Shown: positions 25,543-33,240 of the stretch, one piece after another | Layout: each line of letters begins with the position of its first letter | How positions within the stretch are numbered: position 1 is the stretch's first letter | Assembly (NCBI GenBank): GCA_029243165.1 | Contig: JAQWSN010000007.1 | Coordinates: forward strand, 62,001-126,000 | From: Flavobacteriaceae bacterium | Lineage (GTDB): Bacteria > Bacteroidota > Bacteroidia > Flavobacteriales > Flavobacteriaceae | Length of the DNA: 64,000 nt | Direction: 5' to 3' | Notes under the pieces: model-generated | What the model saw: the letters and a program-made list of their open reading frames with translations, nothing else | Database searches by the model: none | Told to the model about the DNA's origin: nothing | Made by a program: the position numbers and the translations under genes

Positions 25543-26607
25543 ATGACGGAAAAGCTAATCTCTAAAAAAAAACCATTCTATCCTATCTCTGAAGAGCTTA
25601 AGGGCTTCTTAAAAGTTTACGATCGATGGATTAATACTCCTGTTTTTTATGAAGATTTGCTTCGATTTTCGGGTTCTGTAGCCGTTTACGATAAAAAAGA
25701 TGCCGATACCCTTTGGGTACGGGTTTATTACACAGACAGTGAACGTAAAGAAATTGATTACAATCTTAAGAAAATTTACACCCTGTTGCATTCCGATGGA
25801 AATGAGTCAGGGATACAGTATTTGAATGTTGATGCCATAGACTATTGCACTTTTGGAAATTCGAAGCCTTTTCGGATCAAGATCAGAAACATATTAAACG
25901 ATAATTTCATCTATTATTACCTTAAAAAAACGGACGCCTCACGGGTCTATGGTTTGGAGTTTGAACATATGTTGTCTCCCTACAATTTGAATTTCTTGGT
26001 CAATCAAAGTACCTTAATTGAGGAGCATATTGCGGGTATTCCTGGAGACCAATTTATCAAAGAATTTTTGCCTCAATGTTCAGACTCTGAAAAGGCACAA
26101 ATTGCAAAAGAGTATGTCAAATTTAATGAGCGAAGTATGATACGGTTACTGGGTGATATGCGAGCATACAATTATGTGGTGGTACCTACCCATGATTTTG
26201 ATCAGGTAGTGTACAAAATTCGTTCTATTGATTTTGACCAGCAGTCTTTTGAAGGTAAGCTAAGTGTGTATCGTCCCCAGTTTTTTAAAGAGAATAAGGC
26301 TCTTATGGATTTAGTTCGCACAAAACTGAAGCACAATTCCATCAACCAATACAAAGTTGAAGAACGCTCTATTGTTGCGAGAAGAATCATAAGTTCTGGA
26401 AATCGACTGGAAAGCCTCCTAAAGATCATGCAGTCTGAAACCTTAACCCTAACCGAGAATTTGGAACGCTTGCGAAAAGAAATTTTTAAATTCACAAAGG
26501 ACAAGGCTTTTATGCAAAGTCAATCCATGGGTGATATTATGAAGGCAAGTTTTCAATTTGTCCGACTTCACTACGAAAAAGTAGACATGCACGACTTGTT
26601 TCAATAA
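25543..26607 (+). CDS. Conserved-type protein with kinase-like active-site layout, function unknown
   Basis: A 354-residue soluble protein that I do not recognise by name. Its central region resembles the protein-kinase/aminoglycoside-phosphotransferase fold. YYLKKTDASR (125-134) could supply the ATP-binding Lys and E139/E141 the paired helix Glu. TLIEEHIAGIPG (157-168) looks like a hinge. GDMRAYNYVV (204-213) has D205 and N210 at the exact D-x4-N spacing of a kinase catalytic loop. IRSIDFDQ (226-233) is placed like the metal-binding DFG/DFD motif. The C-terminal third (about 265-345) is helical and charged, without signal or membrane segments. It is monocistronic, with its own -7 box, and converges on the pRiA4-ORF3-like gene with a 7-bp overlap of 3' ends. 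The kinase-fold assignment is inference. Confidence 0.6.
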   Translation: MTEKLISKKKPFYPISEELKGFLKVYDRWINTPVFYEDLLRFSGSVAVYDKKDADTLWVRVYYTDSERKEIDYNLKKIYTLLHSDGNESGIQYLNVDAIDYCTFGNSKPFRIKIRNILNDNFIYYYLKKTDASRVYGLEFEHMLSPYNLNFLVNQSTLIEEHIAGIPGDQFIKEFLPQCSDSEKAQIAKEYVKFNERSMIRLLGDMRAYNYVVVPTHDFDQVVYKIRSIDFDQQSFEGKLSVYRPQFFKENKALMDLVRTKLKHNSINQYKVEERSIVARRIISSGNRLESLLKIMQSETLTLTENLERLRKEIFKFTKDKAFMQSQSMGDIMKASFQFVRLHYEKVDMHDLFQ

Positions 26608-27095
26608 AATGAACTCTCGTCGTACTCCTCTGAATCGTCTTCATCAAACTCTGATGCTTCTGCTGGGTTGAGAGTATCTTCACTTTGAAAAAGTTTTTCT
26701 GGGGCTTCTTCAGGGACTTCTCCTTGGGCGTGAATTAAATTCGGATAGGTAGTTCCTGTGATCTGTTCACCAACTTCCATGAGTTCAACAAAAAAGGTCC
26801 AAAGGTTTAAAAAGTCATAGACGTAAATCAGTTGGTGTTGGCTTGCTGAGATCACTGTGTTTAAAACTTGATCACGACAGCTCTCTTGTGAGGGGTCCAT
26901 CGCTTCTAGCGGGAGTTCTTCACCCTGAATCCAATCTTCATCAGAGCGATAAAAAGAGGCCATCTCATTGCCTAAAAAACCAAAGGCTTGAGTGATTGCG
27001 TGATGGAGGTCTTCGAAAGTTGCGCTATCTTCAATTTCGATATCTCTTAAAACATCCTCTTTTACGTCTAAAATTATTCTAAATCTTAAAATCAT
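26601..27095 (-). CDS. Plasmid pRiA4b ORF-3-like family protein
   Basis: A 164-residue cytoplasmic protein of the PRiA4_ORF3/IS1096-passenger-like family: ILRFRIILDVKEDVLRDIEI, ATFEDLHHAITQAFGF, YVYDFLNLWTFFVELME. The C-terminal 30 residues are very acidic (AEASEFDEDDSEEYDES). The family name comes from a plasmid ORF; no transposase or plasmid feature is nearby and the biochemical role is unknown. It is the last gene of a four-gene operon, with its ATG overlapping the ctaA stop by 4 bp. Its 3' end overlaps the convergent kinase-like gene by 7 bp. Confidence 0.85.
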   Translation of the reverse strand: MILRFRIILDVKEDVLRDIEIEDSATFEDLHHAITQAFGFLGNEMASFYRSDEDWIQGEELPLEAMDPSQESCRDQVLNTVISASQHQLIYVYDFLNLWTFFVELMEVGEQITGTTYPNLIHAQGEVPEEAPEKLFQSEDTLNPAEASEFDEDDSEEYDESSFY

Positions 27096-28108
27096 GATTT
27101 TCTTTTTACTACAAAAAACAAAAAACTTTGGGCACCAAAAAGCAGTGCAGCCAAGATCAAATGTAGGGGTTGGGAAGAAAAGGGAAAGTCAAAATAATAC
27201 ATCCAAATTCCAGAAAGTATTTCCAGTCCGATGAGGAGTGAAATTGCTTTAAAAGCCAAAGGGATGTAATTGTTTTTAAAAAATAAATATCCCCAATAAG
27301 CATGAAGGAGCAACACGATCAGAGAAAAACTTCGATGAACGTAAAACAGTAGGGGAGCCTCTGTAAGCCACAGCGAAGCTTGAGTGAGGTTGTACGCGTG
27401 CATCTGTTCATCTACGAATTGACGTACCTGAGTTCCCATCCCCATTTGAATAAGACTGAGAATAAGCGCCGAAAGTGCCAAGGTTCTAAACAATCTTGTT
27501 TGAGTAAGTTCAGTTGGTATTTTTTGTGTTCTACTTAACAAATAGACTAGTAATAAAACAATCAACAGTGCCATACCCATATGAATACTTATTTTGTAGG
27601 GCAATAAATTGGAATCGACCACAGTTTTTCCAAGCCATCCCTGAAAGCCCATGCCAAGCACCACAAAGGCCGATCCGATTGTGGCCTTTGGATCCGACTT
27701 AAATTGTCCTAGTGCACTAATGAGTAATATCAAAGTTGCCAAGCCCGCCAAGGCTCCCAATAACCGATTGATAAATTCAATCCATGTATGCGTAGGGTTA
27801 AAAATGGCGTAATTGTGTTTGGTGTAGGCTTCCCAATTGGATTCTTTGTAGAAGTCTTTTGAGATGAAATCTTTTGAAGCGACCCGTAAACTTTCCTCAA
27901 CAATGATAACTTGACCGTCTTGGTATTCGTGGTTGGGTTTCCAATCCAATTGCGATCGTTCGGTAGGAGGAATGAGGTAACCAAAACATTTCGGCCAATC
28001 AGGGCAACCCATCCCGCTTCCAGTCATTCGGACAACAGCCCCTGCTAAAATGACTAAGTAAACCAGGACAAGGCTCAATTTTAAAAAAGGTTTGTAAAGA
28101 TTTTTCAT
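27092..28108 (-). CDS. ctaA: Heme A synthase (COX15/CtaA family)
   Basis: An inner-membrane enzyme that oxidises the C8 methyl of heme O to the formyl group of heme A for aa3-type oxidases. It is 338 residues with about eight membrane spans. VRMTGSGMGCPDWPKCFGYL with the PPT after it is the family's first-loop motif. Heme-ligand candidate histidines occur in NPTHTWIEFINRLLG, ISIHMGMALL, YVHRSFSLIVLLLHAYW and PLHLILAALLF. The longer first loop between the first two spans is usual for Bacteroidota CtaA. ATG 28108 overlaps the upstream cca stop by 4 bp, so the gene is translationally coupled. No cytochrome oxidase gene is adjacent. Confidence 0.93.
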   Translation of the reverse strand: MKNLYKPFLKLSLVLVYLVILAGAVVRMTGSGMGCPDWPKCFGYLIPPTERSQLDWKPNHEYQDGQVIIVEESLRVASKDFISKDFYKESNWEAYTKHNYAIFNPTHTWIEFINRLLGALAGLATLILLISALGQFKSDPKATIGSAFVVLGMGFQGWLGKTVVDSNLLPYKISIHMGMALLIVLLLVYLLSRTQKIPTELTQTRLFRTLALSALILSLIQMGMGTQVRQFVDEQMHAYNLTQASLWLTEAPLLFYVHRSFSLIVLLLHAYWGYLFFKNNYIPLAFKAISLLIGLEILSGIWMYYFDFPFSSQPLHLILAALLFGAQSFLFFVVKRKS

Positions 28109-29532
28109 AAGGGGGTAAGACCTAATTTTTTTCCTTCTTTTTTCATGCGTTCAAATGCAGCTTCAGGTTCATTCGGGATCTCTCCCTCTAAAATTGCTTC
28201 TTTAATGGCATCTTTAATAACTCCAATTTCACGACAAGGTTGCAGACCAAAAAACTGCATGATGGTTTCACCACTCACAGGAGGTTGAAAGTTACGCAAT
28301 TGATCTTTTTCCTCAACGGCTACAATTTTTTCTCGGACTAATTTGAAATTATTATGATATCGTTTAAATCGATTGGCATTTTTTGTGGTTATGTCTGCTT
28401 CACAGAGTGTGATTAAATCGTCAATATCTGGACCTGAATCAAATACCAAACGACGTACTGCTGCGTCGGTGACCTGATCTTCAGCAATCACAATGGGTCG
28501 GGAACTCATCATAACCATTTTTTGAACGTATTTCATTTTTTCGTTCAAGGGCATTTTTAGTCGTTTAAATATTTTGTAAACCATTTTAGCACCAACAAAC
28601 TCATGGTTATGGAACGTCCAACCTACTGGAGGTTTAAACCGTTTGGTTGGGGCTTTTCCAATGTCGTGTAATAGGGCTGACCATCGAAGCCAAAGATTTT
28701 CACTGTTGGGGCAAAGGTTGTCCACAACTTCTAAAGTATGGTAAAAATTATCTTTATGACGCTGGCCTTCAATTTCTTCAACACCCTTTAAAGCGATGAG
28801 TTCAGGTAGGATGTAGTGTAAAAGCCCAGTTTTTTCTAAAAGTGAAAATCCAATTGAAGGCTTGGAAGTCGATAGTATTTTGTGCAATTCATCTACAACA
28901 CGCTCTTTAGAAATGATTTCAATTCTAGAGGCGTTTTGGGTGATGGCATTCAGTGATTGCTCTTCAATTGTGAAGTTGAGTTGATTTGCAAATCGAATTG
29001 CTCGGAGCATGCGCAGTGGATCGTCAGAATAAGTAATGTTTGGATCGAGAGGTGTCCGTAGTATTTTGTTTTCTAGGTCTTTGAGTCCATCAAAAGGATC
29101 GGTGAATGCACCAAAATCTTCAGTATTTAAGCTGATTGCAAGTGCATTAATCGTAAAATCTCTTCTGTTTTGATCGTCTTTTAGAGTTCCAGGACTGACT
29201 TGCGGATTGCGACTTTCTGGGGCGTAGGATTCTTTTCGGGCTCCTACAAATTCCAAATCGATTCCTTCCCAGTGAACCATTGCTGTTCCGTAGGTTTTAA
29301 AAACTTGAACGGGTTTTGCACCCGGTAGTTTTTTTTGTAAAGCTAGAGCTAAATCAATCCCCGATCCTAAAGCAACAATATCGATGTCTTTCTTCTGATC
29401 CCTTTCTAGAAGACGATCTCGAACCCATCCGCCAATCACAAAAGCCTTAATACCCACTTCGTGTACCGTGTCTTTTAAAACCTTGAAAAGAGGCTGGTTA
29501 AGCGTTTTAGAAAAGTCTGTTTGAATTTTCAC
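28105..29532 (-). CDS. CCA tRNA nucleotidyltransferase with HD domain
   Basis: Adds or repairs the 3' CCA end of tRNA. It is 475 residues. The head nucleotidyltransferase motif is FVIGGWVRDRLL, with catalytic aspartates in KKDIDIVALG; RRDFTINALAI, DDPLRMLRAIRFANQLNF and the tRNA-binding helical domain follow. An HD phosphohydrolase domain lies near 250-370 (LWLRWSALLHDIGKAPTKRF). The start is GTG at 29532, inside a GTGA overlap with the tsaC stop; no better ATG is nearby. Coupling with tsaC, another tRNA-maturation gene, makes functional sense. Confidence 0.94.
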   Translation of the reverse strand: MKIQTDFSKTLNQPLFKVLKDTVHEVGIKAFVIGGWVRDRLLERDQKKDIDIVALGSGIDLALALQKKLPGAKPVQVFKTYGTAMVHWEGIDLEFVGARKESYAPESRNPQVSPGTLKDDQNRRDFTINALAISLNTEDFGAFTDPFDGLKDLENKILRTPLDPNITYSDDPLRMLRAIRFANQLNFTIEEQSLNAITQNASRIEIISKERVVDELHKILSTSKPSIGFSLLEKTGLLHYILPELIALKGVEEIEGQRHKDNFYHTLEVVDNLCPNSENLWLRWSALLHDIGKAPTKRFKPPVGWTFHNHEFVGAKMVYKIFKRLKMPLNEKMKYVQKMVMMSSRPIVIAEDQVTDAAVRRLVFDSGPDIDDLITLCEADITTKNANRFKRYHNNFKLVREKIVAVEEKDQLRNFQPPVSGETIMQFFGLQPCREIGVIKDAIKEAILEGEIPNEPEAAFERMKKEGKKLGLTPL

Positions 29533-30077
29533 GGGCGAAGGAGTTGAATTGTACCTTCCGAATCAATTTTAACAACTCTAGAAGGTGAGTTAGGATGCAT
29601 ATCTTCTTTCAAAGGTACGACATAGTCCACTCCATCCAAAATCTCATTTTCAATTGAATCAAAGGTCTTTGGAGTTGGATTTCCACTAATGTTTGCTGAG
29701 GTAGAAATAATGGGTTTACCAAATTGAGTGATGAGTTCAAGGCAAAAGGAATGATCAGGAATTCGGATACCAATACTGGAGTCCTCACCCAAAAGATTGG
29801 CAGCAAAACCGATTCCTTGAGGATAAATAATAGTAGTGGGACGGTCACTATTTAAAAAAGTTAAAGCGGCTTCAGGAATTGACTCTACATACGATTTTAG
29901 CATGGTTTCTGAATTTACGAGTACGATGAGAGCTTTGTGATCTTCTCTTTGTTTGAGTTGATAAATTTTTTTGACTACTGCGGCGTCTGTTGCATCTCCT
30001 CCGATACCCCAAACGGTATCGGTAGGATACAAAATAATTTTTTGTTGTTGTAAAGCAGCTACCGTTTCTTTAATCAT
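29529..30077 (-). CDS. L-threonylcarbamoyladenylate synthase (TsaC/Sua5/YrdC family)
   Basis: Makes threonylcarbamoyl-AMP from Thr, bicarbonate and ATP, the first step of t6A modification of ANN-decoding tRNAs. It is 182 residues, the short TsaC form without a Sua5 C-terminal domain. ILYPTDTVWGIGGDATD, YQLKQREDHKAL, SIGIRIPDH and ISTSANISGNPTP are the conserved YrdC blocks. It is first gene of the operon tsaC-cca-ctaA-pRiA4-ORF3, and every junction in that operon is a 4-bp overlap. Confidence 0.93.
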   Translation of the reverse strand: MIKETVAALQQQKIILYPTDTVWGIGGDATDAAVVKKIYQLKQREDHKALIVLVNSETMLKSYVESIPEAALTFLNSDRPTTIIYPQGIGFAANLLGEDSSIGIRIPDHSFCLELITQFGKPIISTSANISGNPTPKTFDSIENEILDGVDYVVPLKEDMHPNSPSRVVKIDSEGTIQLLRP

Positions 30078-30098
30078 TTTAAAGGGCTTTTAAAACGT

Positions 30099-30905
30099 TT
30101 AAACAGCTACATTATGTTCTCTGAGCGCTTCGTTTAGTGAGGTTTTTTTATTGGTACTTTCTTTTCGTTTACCAATGATAAGTGCACATGGAACTTGATA
30201 ATCGCCGGCGGGAAATGTTTTGGTGTAACTTCCAGGAATAACTACGGAACGCGGGGGGACATAGCCTTTAGATTCTATTGATTTTGTTCCTGTTACATCA
30301 ATAATTTTAGTGGATGCTGTCAGTACAACATTGGCTCCTAAAACGGCTTCTTTCCCAACACGTACTCCTTCTACCACAATGCTTCTAGAGCCTAAAAAGG
30401 CATTATCTTCGATAATTACAGGAGCAGCTTGTAAGGGCTCTAGCACTCCTCCAATACCAACCCCACCACTGAGGTGGACGTTTTTACCAATTTGGGCACA
30501 ACTTCCTACAGTAGCCCAAGTATCTACCATGGTTCCCTCATCTACAAAAGCACCAATGTTAACATAACTCGGCATGAGAATAACTCCCTTTGAAAGGTAA
30601 GCACCATGTCTTGCAACGGCATGAGGAACGACACGAATTCCTTTTTCTTTGTAGCCCTTTTTTAAAGGCATTTTATCGTGAAATTCTAAGGGTCCTGCTT
30701 CGAGGGTCTCCATTTTCTGAATTGGAAAATACAAAACAACAGCTTTTTTAACCCATTCGTTGACTTGCCATCCTGCTTCGGTTGGCTCAGCTACCCTGAG
30801 GGTGCCGCTGTCGAGTTGAGAAATTACAGACCGTATTGTGTTTTGTGTTTCTTCCTTTTCAAGAAGGGATCGGTCGTTCCAAGCTGCTTCTATTAGATTT
30901 TGCAT
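30099..30905 (-). CDS. dapD: 2,3,4,5-tetrahydropyridine-2,6-dicarboxylate N-succinyltransferase
   Basis: Succinylates tetrahydrodipicolinate with succinyl-CoA in the DAP/lysine pathway. It is 268 residues. The N-terminal helical domain (LIEAAWNDRSLL) precedes a left-handed beta-helix of hexapeptide repeats (MPSYVNIGAFVDEGTMVDTW, GKNVHLSGGVGIGGVLEPLQ). VPPRSVVIPGSYTKTFPAGD near the C-terminus is family-specific. The frame is open for 48 more codons upstream, but ATG at 30905 (MQNLIEAAW) gives the normal start and agrees with the -7 box at 30920-30927. It is separate from lysA and dapB, and diverges from ruvX. Confidence 0.95.
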   Translation of the reverse strand: MQNLIEAAWNDRSLLEKEETQNTIRSVISQLDSGTLRVAEPTEAGWQVNEWVKKAVVLYFPIQKMETLEAGPLEFHDKMPLKKGYKEKGIRVVPHAVARHGAYLSKGVILMPSYVNIGAFVDEGTMVDTWATVGSCAQIGKNVHLSGGVGIGGVLEPLQAAPVIIEDNAFLGSRSIVVEGVRVGKEAVLGANVVLTASTKIIDVTGTKSIESKGYVPPRSVVIPGSYTKTFPAGDYQVPCALIIGKRKESTNKKTSLNEALREHNVAV

Positions 30906-30919
30906 GTTCAATTTTTTGG

Positions 30920-30927
30920 CAAAGGTA
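30920..30927 (-). promoter_or_regulatory. Bacteroidota -7 box upstream of dapD
   Basis: The minus strand reads TACCTTTG, an exact TAnnTTTG match 14 bp before the preferred dapD ATG (30905). It supports that start over the longer open frame. Confidence 0.45.
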
Positions 30928-30972
30928 AAGAATTCATAGGGATTGGATTGGAGTAAATCATGATGAAAAAAG

Positions 30973-30980
30973 TATATTTG
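30973..30980 (+). promoter_or_regulatory. Bacteroidota promoter of the ruvX operon
   Basis: TATATTTG matches TAnnTTTG exactly, and a TTG at 30948-30950 lies 22 bp upstream, near the normal -33 spacing. The ruvX ATG is 13 bp downstream, so the leader would be very short. Confidence 0.5.
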
Positions 30981-30993
30981 TCGAAAAAAAAAG

Positions 30994-31416
30994 ATGGCTT
31001 GCTTAGTCGGCATTGATTTCGGAACGAAACGCACGGGCTTATCCTGCACGGATCCGAATCAAATGATTGCTAGTGGTTTGAAAAATCTTCCTACCTCTGA
31101 GGTGGTTTCTTTTTTAAAAGAGTATTGTAAAAAAGAGGAAGTTGCTGCTTTTGTTATCGGACAACCGCTACAAAAAGACGGTACTCCTTCAGCAGTAGAA
31201 ACTCGAATTCAAGATTTTATTGAGCAGTTGAGTCAGCATTTCCCAAATCAAAAGATTGAACGTTATGACGAACGTTTTACTTCTAAAATAGCATTTCAAG
31301 CGATGCTTGACGGTGGATTAAAGAAAAAACAACGCCAACAGAAAGGAATGGTTGATCAGGTAAGTGCAACCCTGATCTTACAATCCTATTTAGATTTTAA
31401 AACCAATACAATATGA
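30994..31416 (+). CDS. ruvX: Holliday junction resolvase-like protein RuvX (YqgF)
   Basis: A 140-residue RNase-H-fold nuclease of the YqgF/RuvX family, implicated in Holliday-junction resolution and 16S rRNA maturation. Catalytic acidic positions are visible in GIDFGTKRTGLS (N-terminal Asp), ERYDERFTS and VDQVSATLILQSYL (C-terminal Asp). It is first in the operon ruvX-def-DUF5606-mazG; its stop overlaps the def start by 4 bp (ATGA). The ATG at 30994 follows a good promoter by 13 bp. Confidence 0.92.
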   Translation: MACLVGIDFGTKRTGLSCTDPNQMIASGLKNLPTSEVVSFLKEYCKKEEVAAFVIGQPLQKDGTPSAVETRIQDFIEQLSQHFPNQKIERYDERFTSKIAFQAMLDGGLKKKQRQQKGMVDQVSATLILQSYLDFKTNTI

Positions 31417-32003
31417 TACGGCCCATAGTTGCTTACGGTGCTGCGGTACTCAAACAAAAAGCCAAAGAAATTGATGCCAACCATAAAGATCTTGACCCTT
31501 TGATTAACGACATGTGGGAAACCATGTACGCATCCAATGGTGTCGGTTTGGCAGCACCACAGATAGGAATTTCAATACGTCTTTTTGTAATCGATGCAGC
31601 TCCTTTTGCTGCAGACGATGATTTGGATGAAAATGAAGCGAAACTATTAGAATCTTTTAAAAAGGTGTTTATTAATCCAAAAATCATTCAGGAAGAAGGA
31701 GATTCTTGGACTTTTAACGAGGGTTGTTTAAGTATTCCTGATGTCAGGGAAGATGTAATTCGGCAAGAGCGCATCACCTTGCAATACCAAGACGAGGCGT
31801 TTGTTACTCATACCGAAACATTTGACGGTCTTGCAGCACGTGTGATACAGCACGAATACGATCATGTTGAAGGTATTTTGTTTACCGATCATCTCTCGTC
31901 ATTAAAAAGAAGACTCATTAAAAATAAATTAACTTCAATTTCAAAAGGTTTAATAACCGTTGACTATCCGATGAAGTTTCCAATTAAATCAAAACGTAAA
32001 TAA
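31413..32003 (+). CDS. def: Peptide deformylase
   Basis: A metalloenzyme that removes the N-formyl group from nascent proteins. It is 196 residues. All three family motifs are present: GVGLAAPQIG, EGCLSIP with the metal Cys, and QHEYDHVEG with the HEx2H metal-binding and catalytic residues. It is coupled to ruvX (4-bp overlap) and to the next gene (1-bp TAATG overlap). No formyltransferase gene is adjacent. Confidence 0.96.
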   Translation: MIRPIVAYGAAVLKQKAKEIDANHKDLDPLINDMWETMYASNGVGLAAPQIGISIRLFVIDAAPFAADDDLDENEAKLLESFKKVFINPKIIQEEGDSWTFNEGCLSIPDVREDVIRQERITLQYQDEAFVTHTETFDGLAARVIQHEYDHVEGILFTDHLSSLKRRLIKNKLTSISKGLITVDYPMKFPIKSKRK

Positions 32004-32455
32004 TGGATTTATCAAATATTTTAGCAGTTTCCGGACGACCGGGCTTATTTGAAATGAAGGCTCAAACTCGTGGTGGAGTTGTTGCAAGTTCTTTGCTTGA
32101 CGGTAAAAGAATAACGACGAATGCAAACGCACAAATCAGCGTACTAGGAGATATTCAGGTGTATTGTATTGGCGAAGAAATTCCATTGACCTCAGTTTTT
32201 GAAAAAATTCATGCCCATGAATCAGGAGCGGCTACTCGGATAAGTCCAAAGTCGAATTCAGACGAATTGGAAGCCTATTTTTTTGAAATTTTAGACTCCT
32301 ACGATGAAGAACGTGTTTATCCTAGCGACATAAAAAAAATCTTGCAATGGTACAATTTACTTTTGTCTAAGAAAATGATCTCCTTTTCCGAAGAAGTAAC
32401 AAAAGCAAGTGAGACACCCAAGTCGGCTCCTACTGAAACTTCATCGGATCAATGA
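32003..32455 (+). CDS. DUF5606 domain protein
   Basis: A 150-residue cytoplasmic protein of unknown function found widely in Bacteroidota beside def. The recognisable part is ILAVSGRPGLFEM through IPLTSVFEKIHAHESG; a second conserved helical segment has YPSDIKKILQWYNLL. The last 20 residues are Ser/Thr/Pro-rich and probably disordered. It is translationally coupled on both sides (1-bp overlap with def, 4-bp with mazG), so it is likely needed together with them. Confidence 0.85.
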   Translation: MDLSNILAVSGRPGLFEMKAQTRGGVVASSLLDGKRITTNANAQISVLGDIQVYCIGEEIPLTSVFEKIHAHESGAATRISPKSNSDELEAYFFEILDSYDEERVYPSDIKKILQWYNLLLSKKMISFSEEVTKASETPKSAPTETSSDQ

Positions 32456-33240
32456 ACTCGAAAGAAGCCCAATTAGAAGCCTTCAGTCGTTTGTTGGATA
32501 TCATGGACGATTTGAGAGCACAATGTCCGTGGGATCAAAAGCAAACTTTTGAAAGTTTAAGACACTTGACGATAGAGGAGACTTATGAGCTAGGAGATGC
32601 CATTCTGGATCGCAACCTTTCTGAAATCAAAAAAGAATTGGGTGATTTGCTTTTGCATATTGTTTTTTACTCGAAGTTAGGGAGTGAAGAAAAGGCATTT
32701 GATATTGCAGATGTAGCAAATGATATTTGTGAAAAACTGATTCATAGACATCCCCATATTTATGGTTCTGTTTCTGTAGAAAATGAGGATGATGTAAAGA
32801 AAAATTGGGAAGCACTAAAACTTAAAGAGGGTAAAAAAAGTGTTCTTGAAGGAGTTCCCAACAGTCTTCCAGCACTCATCAAAGCACAACGCATGCAAGA
32901 AAAAGCTGCTGGAGTAGGTTTTGATTGGGAACATAAAAAACAAGTCTGGGAAAAGTTTCAAGAAGAACTTAAAGAATTGGATCAATCACTTTCTTTAAAA
33001 AAGCAAGATGCCATAGAAGACGAGTTTGGCGATGTGTTATTTTCCTTAATCAACTATGCTCGTTTCATCAAAGTCAACCCTGAAACCGCCCTAGAACGAA
33101 CAAACAAAAAATTCATTAAGCGATTTCAGTACATTGAAAATCAAGCACGAAAAGAGAATCGATCGATTGAGAATTTAACTTTATCGGAAATGGAAGACTT
33201 TTGGCAAAAAGCTAAAAATCAATCTGCTTCAGATTCTTGA
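32452..33240 (+). CDS. mazG: Nucleoside triphosphate pyrophosphohydrolase MazG
   Basis: Hydrolyses (d)NTPs to NMP and PPi; a house-cleaning and starvation-response enzyme. It is 262 residues with two MazG domains. The first (about 15-125) has CPWDQKQTFESLRHLTIEET, EIKKELGDLLLHIVF and HPHIYG with the E-E-D metal cluster. The second (about 150-245) has EDEFGDVLFSLINYARF. It is the last gene of the ruvX operon. Its 3' end overlaps the convergent DUF349 gene by 22 bp. Confidence 0.94.
   Translation: MNSKEAQLEAFSRLLDIMDDLRAQCPWDQKQTFESLRHLTIEETYELGDAILDRNLSEIKKELGDLLLHIVFYSKLGSEEKAFDIADVANDICEKLIHRHPHIYGSVSVENEDDVKKNWEALKLKEGKKSVLEGVPNSLPALIKAQRMQEKAAGVGFDWEHKKQVWEKFQEELKELDQSLSLKKQDAIEDEFGDVLFSLINYARFIKVNPETALERTNKKFIKRFQYIENQARKENRSIENLTLSEMEDFWQKAKNQSASDS

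Noticed and set aside
26601-27095. Insertion-sequence or plasmid remnant suggested by the pRiA4-ORF3/IS1096-passenger family name
   Set aside because: No transposase, terminal inverted repeats or target duplication is visible, and the gene is coupled to ctaA in a core operon.
30906-31049. 48-codon N-terminal extension of dapD
   Set aside because: The extension overlaps the divergent ruvX gene and both promoters and lacks family similarity; ATG 30905 is the normal DapD start.
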